A stretch of DNA of 6,478 nucleotides from Chitinophagaceae bacterium (GTDB lineage: Bacteria; Bacteroidota; Bacteroidia; Chitinophagales; Chitinophagaceae). The stretch is taken from contig JALOMZ010000110.1 of the NCBI GenBank assembly GCA_025455205.1, positions 1 through 6,478 of the forward strand. The letters are read 5' to 3'. Position numbers and translations under genes: made by a program. This document shows positions 1-6,308 of this stretch, piece by piece. Position 1 is the first letter of the stretch; each line of letters opens with the position of its first letter. The notes beneath the pieces are model-generated. The model was not told where the DNA came from and ran no database searches. It saw nothing but the letters and a program-made list of their open reading frames with translations.

Positions 1-45
1 GGATTGCCGTGAGCACTGGCAACAGTCCGTGGCATCCAGCCTGCT
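1..45. other. Short flank with no recognisable gene
   Basis: These bases lie just past the stop codon of the minus-strand flavin reductase gene. I see no start codon with a supported reading frame and no T-run, so no intrinsic terminator is visible for the minus-strand gene pair. A 5-base inverted repeat (GAGCA at 11-15, TGCTC at 42-46) brackets the stretch, but its loop is long and it carries no clear meaning. Confidence 0.4.
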
Positions 46-681
46 CTATTGAATGGGCGTTACTTCCTTTCCGGGTTTTGCATAGGCAAAACGGCCTATG
101 CGGGCTGGCAGATAATAGGCATCGAGGCCAGCAGTACATACCAGCTCAGCCTTTTCGGCGCACAAATAGCCATCGGGTCCCAGCAGGCCGTCGGCCAGAA
201 AAAACTGCTGGACCGACCCTATGATGAAATGGGTGCCATTCAATGGCAGCGGCAGCACCTGTTCCACCCGAAGCACCACCTGTACCGGGCTTTCGGCCAC
301 AAACGGAACAGGTATGCCTGGCCGCTGCAACAGGGTAAGACCCGTGGCATCAAACTCGCTGATCCCGTCTTCGTATTTGGCGCTGCATTGGTGGGCCTGC
401 TCTACAAAGGAAGCGCCCACAGCATTCAGGCTCAGCCATCCCGTAGCTTCCAGGTTGGCCAGTGTGTGCGGACTGGCTTCCCGCGGACGGTTGACCAGTC
501 CAATCAGGGCCGGGTTGGCCCCCAGGTGAACAATATTCTGGAACAAGGCCAGGTTGGGCCGGCCCAAAAGGTCTTGCGTACCAATGAGGAAAGCAGGCTT
601 GAAACCACTGAGGCCACTGATCACATTGGCCCGGTAGAAACGCTCCCAGGACAAAAAGTCTGCGGCAGAAAAATGTTGCAT
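46..681 (-). CDS. Flavin reductase family protein (FMN-binding split-barrel)
   Basis: The 211-residue product resembles the flavin reductase-like / DIM6-NTAB family: cytoplasmic proteins with an FMN-binding split beta-barrel that reduce flavin with NAD(P)H or use bound FMN as an oxidoreductase. Supporting stretches, numbered from the chosen start, are an N-terminal helix ending in ERFYRANVISGLSGFKPAFLIG (residues 13-34), NLALFQNIVHLGANPALIGL (43-62), VNRPREASPHTLANLEATG (63-81) and SAKYEDGISEFDATGL (100-115). They read like the conserved flavin-contact segments of Bacteroidota members of this family. The length is normal and no break is seen. The frame stays open to a TTG at 708, but the ATG at 681 fits the family N-terminus better, and an AGGGG lies about 10 bases upstream. 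The gene follows the amidase gene on the same strand after 54 bases, so co-transcription is likely. The physiological substrate cannot be read from the sequence. Family assignment is secure; the precise reaction is not. Confidence 0.88.
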   Translation of the reverse strand: MQHFSAADFLSWERFYRANVISGLSGFKPAFLIGTQDLLGRPNLALFQNIVHLGANPALIGLVNRPREASPHTLANLEATGWLSLNAVGASFVEQAHQCSAKYEDGISEFDATGLTLLQRPGIPVPFVAESPVQVVLRVEQVLPLPLNGTHFIIGSVQQFFLADGLLGPDGYLCAEKAELVCTAGLDAYYLPARIGRFAYAKPGKEVTPIQ

Positions 682-719
682 GCACCTATAACCCCTGGAA
701 GGGAACAAGGTTCAGGCCC

Positions 720-733
720 TGCAGCGCGCTGCA
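720..733. repeat. 14-bp perfect palindrome between two minus-strand genes
   Basis: TGCAGCGCGCTGCA equals its own reverse complement. It sits in the 54-base spacer between the amidase stop and the flavin reductase start. As RNA it could form a 5-bp stem with a 4-base loop. No T-run follows on either strand, so it is not a standard intrinsic terminator. It could be a processing or protein-binding site, or chance in GC-rich DNA. Confidence 0.4.
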
Positions 734-735
734 CG

Positions 736-1545
736 CTACAGGCTTTGCTGCATCAGGCTGTAAAGAATTTTTTTATCCGCCTCATTGATGCTGCGGGTGG
801 TGTCGGCTGGTACAAAATGGATCTTATACGATTGAATGGCGGCCGCGGGCTTCGAAATATCATAGCCAATGATGCGCAGCGCCAGCATGGGGTTGAAATC
901 GGCCGGCAGTTGCAGGCTGGTGGTATCAAACCAGATGCCATATCCTTCGCGGGCCAGGCGCTCCCAGGGAAACAGGCGGCTGGGGTCTACCTTTCTGCCC
1001 GGGGCAATGTCGGCATGGCCAATGAAATTCTTTGCGGGGATCCGGAAGCTGCTCTTCAGGTTTTTGAGCACCATAAGCAGGCTGTTGATCTGGGCATCGG
1101 TGAAGGGCTCGCTGCCATTATTGTCTATTTCAATGCCTATGCTGCTGCTGTTGAGGTCTGTAGTGCCACCCCAGAAGCTGGCCCCGCCATGGTGTGCCCG
1201 TAAGTGATCGTTCAGCATATGGAAAACAGTACCGGTGCGGCAAACCACGTAATGAGAACTCACCTGTGTTCGGGGCAGGGTGAAAGTTTTAAGGGTTTGC
1301 TCACAGCTGTTCTGCGCCGTATGGTGAATGACCACATAGTTGGGACGCCGGATGCTGAAATTGGTGGTGCCCACAAAACGGTCGCTGGTGGCAAAACTGT
1401 CTGTCAGCGGGTATTCGCTCAGTTCCTTCGCTATCCTTCGGGCTTGCTGCTTATAGGTCTTATTGGTTTTGCGGTATGGGTTGGGGCTGCAAGCCGGCAA
1501 TGCGGCCAGCAGGCATGCGCCCAGGAGCGCCAGGAGGGATTTCAT
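736..1545 (-). CDS. Lipoprotein N-acetylmuramoyl-L-alanine amidase (Amidase_2, AmiD/AmpD-like)
   Basis: This 269-residue zinc amidase should cleave the bond between N-acetylmuramic acid and L-alanine in peptidoglycan or its fragments. The N-terminus is a lipoprotein signal: MKS, a leucine/alanine-rich segment, then the lipobox LPAC with Cys19 as the lipidated residue. The residues after Cys (SPNPYRK) do not look like the acidic surface-export signal of Bacteroidota lipoproteins, so a periplasm-facing anchor is likelier. By alignment to AmpD, zinc ligands are His74 in VVIHHTA, and His177 and Asp187 in the GHADIAPGRKVDPS motif. Glu139 in SIGIEI and Lys185 match the catalytic Glu and Lys. Residues about 195-269 (ALRIIGYDI...INEADKKILYSLMQ) resemble the small peptidoglycan-binding-like C-terminal domain of AmiD. 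Other in-frame ATGs lie at 1551 and 1572, and the frame is open to 1605; the ATG at 1545 gives the most typical signal peptide. It is probably the first gene of a two-gene unit with the flavin reductase. Confidence 0.92.
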   Translation of the reverse strand: MKSLLALLGACLLAALPACSPNPYRKTNKTYKQQARRIAKELSEYPLTDSFATSDRFVGTTNFSIRRPNYVVIHHTAQNSCEQTLKTFTLPRTQVSSHYVVCRTGTVFHMLNDHLRAHHGGASFWGGTTDLNSSSIGIEIDNNGSEPFTDAQINSLLMVLKNLKSSFRIPAKNFIGHADIAPGRKVDPSRLFPWERLAREGYGIWFDTTSLQLPADFNPMLALRIIGYDISKPAAAIQSYKIHFVPADTTRSINEADKKILYSLMQQSL

Positions 1546-1583
1546 AAGCATGGCTTTAAATATCTGGGCCATGAAAATAGGGG

Positions 1584-1628
1584 GAAATGCAGGCCCCAAG
1601 GGCATTTCTTATCCGGCAAAAGCCCGGA
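1584..1628 (-). promoter_or_regulatory. Two inverted repeats in the amidase leader
   Basis: Two stems sit just upstream of the amidase start. GAAATGC (1584-1590) and GCATTTC (1602-1608) form a 7-bp perfect stem with an 11-base loop. TCCGG (1612-1616) and CCGGA (1624-1628) form a 5-bp stem with a 7-base loop. The first lies about 40 bases from the ATG at 1545 and would be in the mRNA leader if transcription starts upstream of 1628. A regulatory role is inferred from position only. Confidence 0.3.
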
Positions 1629-1830
1629 AAAAATGGCAACCTTGCCTTTCCGCCATGGTCGGAATGCCCCCAAAATCCATGATTGTGGAAAACTCTTCAG
1701 AGTGTTCAGCTGCCCGCGGGGGGTGCCGAATGGCTTTGCCGGCAGGGCACCAAAGCACGCGGCTCTCAACAGCCATGTAACCACTGTTTCAGCCAGCCGG
1801 ATGCCGGGAACCAGGCCGGGCCACACAAAC

Positions 1831-1856
1831 AAAAAATGTCTCAAGACATTGTTTTT
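1831..1856 (-). terminator. Terminator-like hairpin with no matching gene upstream
   Basis: AATGTC (1835-1840) and GACATT (1845-1850) form a perfect 6-bp stem with the four-base loop TCAA. It is flanked by an A-run on one side and a T-run on the other, so each strand reads stem then T-run; the minus-strand version (GACATTTTTT) is the better one. The stem is AT-rich, so it would be weak. No convincing gene ends just before it on either strand, which leaves its purpose open: it could block read-through or antisense transcription, or end a small RNA. Confidence 0.35.
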
Positions 1857-1880
1857 CAATAATTTATGTTCATAAAATTG
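1849..1880 (+). promoter_or_regulatory. Weak candidate Bacteroidota-type promoter
   Basis: Bacteroidota housekeeping promoters have TTTG or TTG near -33 and TAnnTTTG near -7. Here TTG (1849-1851) is followed after 21 bases by TAAAATTG (1873-1880), which matches five of the six fixed bases of the -7 element. It faces the large secreted-protein gene but lies about 560 bases upstream, which would make a very long leader. A second partial -7 match, TAACCTTG at 2058-2065, lacks a well-placed -33 element. Such weak matches occur often by chance. Confidence 0.2.
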
Positions 1881-2012
1881 CCTGCCATCATTTAGCTGTC
1901 TACCCCAAACATTGGTCGCGGCAGAAATTGGCACGAATGTTGAAACGTTCATGCTGAAAAGTTTTGCCAGGATCTTTTTGAACTGCTCCCATGCCTTCTT
2001 TTCTGCCTACTG

Positions 2013-2042
2013 AAAAAAAAATTTTGACAAAAGCTTTTTTTT
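2013..2042. repeat. A/T-rich inverted repeat
   Basis: An A-run at 2013-2021 and a T-run at 2035-2042 give eight A-T pairs. Inside them TTTT (2022-2025) and AAAA (2029-2032) pair around a GAC loop. The stem therefore contains only A-T pairs, with a small internal bulge. It could be a weak bidirectional terminator, a bent or easily melted segment near a promoter, or a simple low-complexity stretch. Confidence 0.4.
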
Positions 2043-2070
2043 CTCACAGAATGTGCATAACCTTGTGTAG

Positions 2071-2173
2071 CCATTGATGGCGCACCATTGATTGACACAC
2101 TTACTTGCCCCCGGATCTGTTGACATTCTGTTGAACCAGCTAACTCGCACACCATCCATTGTTGATTGATTGA
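2071..2173 (+). repeat. Short direct repeats CCATTGAT / ATTGATTGA
   Basis: CCATTGAT occurs at 2071-2078 and again at 2085-2092, 14 bases apart. ATTGATTGA occurs at 2087-2095 and at 2165-2173, the second copy preceded by CCATTG (2156-2161). Spaced copies upstream of a gene can be regulator-binding sites, but these are short and no known operator is recognised. Confidence 0.3.
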
Positions 2174-2253
2174 GATCTAAGTTATTGTATGAGGTACCAC
2201 TACACCACTTACTTCGTACTGTAATTCCCCGTCTCCATCAGTAGAAATCCCTA

Positions 2254-2399
2254 ACTCGTTACACCGAGTAGCCGTACGCTGCTACTGTCGGCCTTTGGTC
2301 GGCTGTGTCTGCGCTGCGGCAGTCAGGCCCCTCCCCCCTTAAACAAAACAGGAAAGTAGCTTCTGCTATTCCACCCTTGCTGCATAACTGCGCAGCAGG
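2254..2399 (+). promoter_or_regulatory. Stem-loop-rich leader upstream of the large secreted-protein gene
   Basis: Five possible stems occur in about 150 bases ending 43 bases before the start codon. They are ACTCG/CGAGT (2254-2258 with 2265-2269), AGTAGC/GCTACT (2267-2272 with 2281-2286), GTCGGCC/GGTCGGC with two G-T pairs and a TTT loop (2287-2293 with 2297-2303), GGAA-AG-TAGC/GCTATTCC with a two-base bulge (2351-2360 with 2365-2372), and CTTGCTGC/GCAGCAGG with one G-T pair (2376-2383 with 2392-2399). The first two share bases 2267-2269 and so exclude each other. I recognise no known riboswitch. Whether this is an ordered leader or chance folding needs conservation data. Confidence 0.3.
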
Positions 2400-2442
2400 C
2401 CGGAATGCAGTCGGTATTTACTAACCCATTAATTCATTTGTG

Positions 2443-5400
2443 ATGATCACCTTTACACCCGGTAGGGTAGGGGCATTTATTGCCGCTATCTTACTGTCCT
2501 GCAGCGCATTTGCGCAAACGGACGTCTTCAACCTCATGCAGCGGCGCGACCTGCGCATAGACCAGATCGAAAGTCTCGCAAAACGCTATTTCGACAGTGT
2601 GGGCACAGAAAGAGGCACCGGCTTCAAACAATACCAGCGCTGGCTTTATGAGGTAAGGTTTCACACAGATGAATCCGGCTATCAGCTGCCTCCCAATTAC
2701 GACTGGGATACTTATCAGCAATGGCAGCAGTCCGGTAACACCGGCAAGTGGGGAAATCAGAATTTGCTGAATGCAGCAACCGACTGGACGGAGAAAGGTC
2801 CATTCAACTGGAACCGTACCACAGGCTGGAACCCGGGCGTGGGAAGGCTCACAAGCGTAGCCATACACCCGCTCGACACCAATATAATATACGTTACATC
2901 GCCCGGTGGTGGTGTCTGGAAAACCACCAACGCCGGCAATACCTGGACCCCGCTCACCGACAGGAACGGCGCGTGGATGAACATGTTCTCCGTAGCGGTG
3001 GATCCCCGCAATACCAATATTGTTTATGCAGGCAGCAATGCCGCCCAGCTGATCAAGTCAACCGATGGCGGAGCCACCTGGTCTTCTGTGGGCAGGTTCA
3101 TGTCGGGCATCGTTTACAAGATCCTCATCCATCCCACCAACAGCTCCATTATTTACGCTGCTGCACAAAATGGCATCTTCCGTTCCACCGATGCTGGCAT
3201 CAACTGGACCAAAACGTACAGCAATTCCACAGAAGATATTGAATTCAAGCCCGGCGACCCCTCAGTAATGTATGCCTCCGGCCCTTTCAGTCCTTCCTTT
3301 GCCCGCTCCACCGACGGCGGACTTACCTGGACGGCCCTCACGGCCACAGAAGGCATTACGCATGCCGCCCGTGCCCTCATTGGTGTTTCACCCGCAGACC
3401 CGAACCGGGTGTATGTGGTACAGGCATTTGGCAATGAATTTGGCAGAATGTACGTGTCCAATAACTCGGGGGCCAGCTTCACCGTATCTGTTTCGGGAAG
3501 CGCATCTGGCTGTACCAACTTCTTCGGATATGAAACCACAGGTTGCGGAACCGGCGGACAGGCAGGCTACGACATGGCTATTTGCGTGAACCCCGCCAAC
3601 GCCAATGAAGTATATATCGGCGGTATCATTGTATTCCGGTCTACCGACGGAGCCAAGACCTTTACTGCCCAGACAGCCTGGTCGTATCCCAACTCCATCG
3701 GTTATAACCATGCCGATGTGCATGCCCTGGAATGGATGGGTAAGTCCATTTACTCCGGAACTGACGGGGGTATCTACATCAGCACTGACCGTGGCGACAA
3801 CTGGAAAGATCTTTCCAAGGGACTGGGCATTCGCCAGTTCTACCGCATAGCAAACGCCAAAACCAACAGCCAGGTTTTCACCGGCGGTGCACAGGACAAT
3901 GGCTCCAGCCTCTTCAAGAATGGTACGTGGTACGATTGGCTGGGCGCCGATGGCATGGATGGAGTGATAAGCCCGTTCGATGAGAACCTGGTTTGGGGTA
4001 CTTCACAAAATGGCACCATCTACCGCAGTACCAATGGCGGTGCCTCCTACTCCACCCTTCCGAAACCGGCCAATGGCGAATGGGTAACCCCGCTGGATTA
4101 CAACGAAAAGAACAAAACGCTATACGGCGGCTGGACTGGTGTTTTCAGCAGCACAGACAATGGCAGCACCTGGACCAAAATTTCCGGCAACGCCATCACC
4201 ACTACGCTTACCACCCTGGCCGTGGCGCCTTCTGATCCCAGCTACATTTATGCCTCGCGTTCCACCACCCTGCATTATACCCGCGATGGTGGTACCAACT
4301 GGGCCACCGCTACACTGCCTTCCAGCATAAACGCCATTGCAGTTAGTCCGGCAGACCCCATGAAAATATGGGTGGCCTGTAACAGCACCGCCAACCGCGT
4401 ATTTGTTTCTGTAGACGGCGGTATCACCTTCACGAATATCTCAGACAACCTGCCGGCCATCATTGCACGTTCCCTGGCCGTTACCCGCGATGAATCGGTT
4501 TACCTGGGCATGAACATCGGCGTTTACTATCGCGCTAATGGTGCCACCGGTTGGACCAATATCACCAGCAACATGCCGGCAGCCTCCATCAATGATGTGC
4601 TGGTACACGAAGACGCTGGACTGGTAAGAATCGCGTCTTATGGCCGCGGCGTATGGGAAAAACCTCTCGAAGCCACCAGCAGCGTTGTAACCTGTGGCAC
4701 CCCCACCAACCTCACTACCAGCGAGATAACGCCCAGTTCCGGCAAACTCACCTGGAACGGCGTAAGCGGCGCCAACAGCTACAAACTGGAATACAAGGCC
4801 ACCACTGCCACCACCTGGTCAGTATTGGCTGAGACGCTCTCCACCAATACCTATACACTCAATGGGCTTGCAGCAGGCACCGTGTATGAATGGCGGGTGG
4901 CAGCCAACTGCGATGGCAGCAGTTCCAGCCAGGCAACTGCCCAGTTTACCACCGCCGCTGCTGTTGTCGTTACCTGCAATGCGCCCACCGGGCTAGCCAC
5001 CTCTGCCCTCACCGAAACCTCCGCCACCCTTTCGTGGAGCAGTGTAAGCGGTGCCCTGGCCTACAGGATTGAATACAAAATGGCATCCGGTAACACATGG
5101 CTTACCGCCGCAGATAATTATGCAAACACATCCCTCACACTGAATGGGTTGAATGCAGGCGCAACATACGACTGGAGGGTGGCTACCCTGTGCAATGGCG
5201 CCACTTCCGGCTACACGGCCGGTCAATTCCAGCTTGTTGCTCCCTGCCAAACGCCGGGAACACTCAGCACTACCACTCTCACCGAGAACAGTGCCACCCT
5301 TTCATGGACAAGTGTTGCAGGTGCTGCCAGCTATACAGTAGAGTACAAGACCACTTCAGGTACTACGTGGACCCTCCTGGCGTCTGCCACCACCACTACC

Positions 5401-6183
5401 AATGTGAACCTGTCTGGTCTGACTGCCTCTACCCAATACGACTGGAGGGTGAGAACCAACTGTAGCAGTTCTGCTAGCTCCTTTGCGGTTGCTTCTTTCA
5501 CTACGGCATCCCCGGTAATCTGTGCCGACAACTTTGAGTCGAACAACTCGTCCAAACAGTCCAAATCCCTGTCGCTGGGCACTACCACCAATGCCAAAGT
5601 GGGCACAGCCACTGATGAAGACTGGTTCCGCTTCAGCACAGGCAACACCAGCTCCACCAACATCCGCGTTACCCTCAGCGAGCTGCCCGATGATTACGAC
5701 CTCTACCTGTATGACAAAAACATCCGCCTCATCGGCAGTTCTGTCAATACCGGTAACAGCAGCGAGACCATCGTATTCAACAGCAGCACCACCAGAACCA
5801 CTTACTATGTAAGGGTAGTGGGCAAATCCGGACGTTTCAACAACAATTCCTGCTACGCACTCACGCCGGAAAACAGTACCATGCCATGGTCACCTGCTCC
5901 GGGGGTAGCCTACTACAGCGAAACACAAGACGAAGAGACAGCTGTATTCCCCAACCCCGTAAGCACCCGGGTGAATCTCCGGTTCAAGAGTGAATCGGAT
6001 GGCGAAGCCACCCTCACCCTCACCAATGCCGCAGGCGTTACCATCAAGGCCAGCCCCATAGCCGTATCAAAAGGCATGAACCAGGCCAGCCTCAACGTAC
6101 AGGATGTGAAGCCGGGCATGTACCTGATGAAGGTGAGAAACCAGCAACTCAACATCACCAAACAAGTGATCGTTGTTCACTAA
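2443..6183 (+). CDS. Large T9SS-secreted protein: Asp-box propeller, three FN3, PPC, sorting domain
   Basis: This 1246-residue protein should be exported by Sec, carried over the outer membrane by the type IX system, and attached to the surface or released. Residues 1-24 are a signal peptide, cleavage probably after SAFA. Residues 25-118 are an unassigned segment containing RGTGFKQYQRW. Asp-box motifs of BNR/sortilin type start near 161, 206, 248, 289, 339, 400, 447, 529, 570, 613 and 656, with a degenerate one near 697. Spacing is mostly 41-50, with 61 and 82 residue gaps, consistent with 12-14 blades in one or two propellers. HADVHAL (423-429) and GAQDNG (482-487) recur, from memory, in Bacteroidota VPS10/BNR-like secreted proteins. 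Three FN3 domains start at Cys751, Cys845 and Cys935, each carrying a Y-[DE]-W-R-V motif and a later Cys. A PPC domain spans about 1027-1140, and a T9SS type A domain 1167-1246 (FPNPVS near its start, KPGMYLMKV, then TKQVIVVH). A GTG at 2440 precedes the ATG; I chose the ATG. Its ligand or enzymatic activity, if any, is unknown; GH74 glycosidases share the propeller type, but I see no proof of catalysis. Confidence 0.93.
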   Translation: MITFTPGRVGAFIAAILLSCSAFAQTDVFNLMQRRDLRIDQIESLAKRYFDSVGTERGTGFKQYQRWLYEVRFHTDESGYQLPPNYDWDTYQQWQQSGNTGKWGNQNLLNAATDWTEKGPFNWNRTTGWNPGVGRLTSVAIHPLDTNIIYVTSPGGGVWKTTNAGNTWTPLTDRNGAWMNMFSVAVDPRNTNIVYAGSNAAQLIKSTDGGATWSSVGRFMSGIVYKILIHPTNSSIIYAAAQNGIFRSTDAGINWTKTYSNSTEDIEFKPGDPSVMYASGPFSPSFARSTDGGLTWTALTATEGITHAARALIGVSPADPNRVYVVQAFGNEFGRMYVSNNSGASFTVSVSGSASGCTNFFGYETTGCGTGGQAGYDMAICVNPANANEVYIGGIIVFRSTDGAKTFTAQTAWSYPNSIGYNHADVHALEWMGKSIYSGTDGGIYISTDRGDNWKDLSKGLGIRQFYRIANAKTNSQVFTGGAQDNGSSLFKNGTWYDWLGADGMDGVISPFDENLVWGTSQNGTIYRSTNGGASYSTLPKPANGEWVTPLDYNEKNKTLYGGWTGVFSSTDNGSTWTKISGNAITTTLTTLAVAPSDPSYIYASRSTTLHYTRDGGTNWATATLPSSINAIAVSPADPMKIWVACNSTANRVFVSVDGGITFTNISDNLPAIIARSLAVTRDESVYLGMNIGVYYRANGATGWTNITSNMPAASINDVLVHEDAGLVRIASYGRGVWEKPLEATSSVVTCGTPTNLTTSEITPSSGKLTWNGVSGANSYKLEYKATTATTWSVLAETLSTNTYTLNGLAAGTVYEWRVAANCDGSSSSQATAQFTTAAAVVVTCNAPTGLATSALTETSATLSWSSVSGALAYRIEYKMASGNTWLTAADNYANTSLTLNGLNAGATYDWRVATLCNGATSGYTAGQFQLVAPCQTPGTLSTTTLTENSATLSWTSVAGAASYTVEYKTTSGTTWTLLASATTTTNVNLSGLTASTQYDWRVRTNCSSSASSFAVASFTTASPVICADNFESNNSSKQSKSLSLGTTTNAKVGTATDEDWFRFSTGNTSSTNIRVTLSELPDDYDLYLYDKNIRLIGSSVNTGNSSETIVFNSSTTRTTYYVRVVGKSGRFNNNSCYALTPENSTMPWSPAPGVAYYSETQDEETAVFPNPVSTRVNLRFKSESDGEATLTLTNAAGVTIKASPIAVSKGMNQASLNVQDVKPGMYLMKVRNQQLNITKQVIVVH
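4693..5511 (+). repeat. Three tandem FN3-encoding repeats
   Basis: The repeats begin at nucleotides 4693, 4975 and 5245 (94 and 90 codons apart). The second and third are alike at DNA level too: the 15-mer TACGACTGGAGGGTG occurs at 5167-5181 and 5437-5451, exactly 270 bases apart, and GCCACCCTTTC recurs at the same offset (5024 and 5294). The first copy is more diverged. This points to tandem duplication of one domain, the last one more recent. Confidence 0.8.
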
Positions 6184-6222
6184 GCCAATAATGGTGTAAC
6201 TATAGATCCAATCACAATGAAC

Positions 6223-6255
6223 GGCCGGATGATTCCTCATCTGGCCCTTTTTTTT
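6223..6255 (+). terminator. Rho-independent terminator of the secreted-protein gene
   Basis: GGCCGGATGA (6223-6232) pairs with TCATCTGGCC (6237-6246) as a 10-bp stem with one G-T pair and the four-base loop TTCC. One C and then eight T residues (6248-6255) follow. It lies 40 bases past the stop codon. The shape is that of a strong intrinsic terminator, and it separates the large gene from the next gene at 6309. Confidence 0.92.
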
Positions 6256-6308
6256 GCACGACAAAGAAACCCCAACACACAATAATCCGGCGGGCCTGCC
6301 AGTTCATA

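Larger units (their letters stand above)
1546..2442. other. Long intergenic region between divergent genes
   Basis: About 900 bases separate the divergently transcribed amidase and large secreted-protein genes. Open frames exist on both strands (for example minus 1542-1952, plus 1204-1875, minus 1949-2155), but their translations show no family resemblance, no typical signal or domain pattern, and some run through the neighbouring gene. I take the region as non-coding. It should hold both promoters and the two leaders. It contains an inverted repeat pair in the amidase leader (1584-1628), a terminator-like hairpin (1831-1856), an A/T hairpin (2013-2042), short direct repeats (2071-2173) and a cluster of stem-loops (2254-2399). 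A small RNA or decayed gene cannot be excluded. Confidence 0.6.

Noticed and set aside
49..1203. Long plus-strand open frame (384 codons) opposite the flavin reductase and amidase genes
   Set aside because: Its translation resembles no family, it lies antisense to two well-supported genes, and long antisense frames are common opposite genes of this base composition.
1612..1628. Hairpin with neighbouring A-run as an intrinsic terminator
   Set aside because: On the plus strand an A-run, not a T-run, follows the stem; on the minus strand the T-run precedes the stem.
1204..1875. Plus-strand open frame of 223 codons crossing the amidase start and the intergenic region
   Set aside because: About half is antisense to the amidase gene, the rest shows low-complexity composition, and no domain or signal is visible.
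1542..1952. Minus-strand open frame of 136 codons upstream of the amidase
   Set aside because: It overlaps the amidase start region in another frame, shows no recognisable domain, and crosses the terminator-like hairpin at 1831-1856.
2024..2060. TTGACA at 2024-2029 as a sigma-70 type -35 element
   Set aside because: No TATAAT-like hexamer lies 16-18 bases downstream, the CATAAC at 2056 is too far, and Bacteroidota use a different promoter consensus.
1949..2155. Minus-strand open frame of 68 codons
   Set aside because: Part of its Phe/Lys-rich content comes from the A- and T-runs at 2013-2042, and there is no homology signal or start-site support.
2181..2340. Possible tRNA or known riboswitch in the structured leader
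   Set aside because: No cloverleaf arms, TTCGAnTC-like T-loop or known riboswitch core motif could be found.
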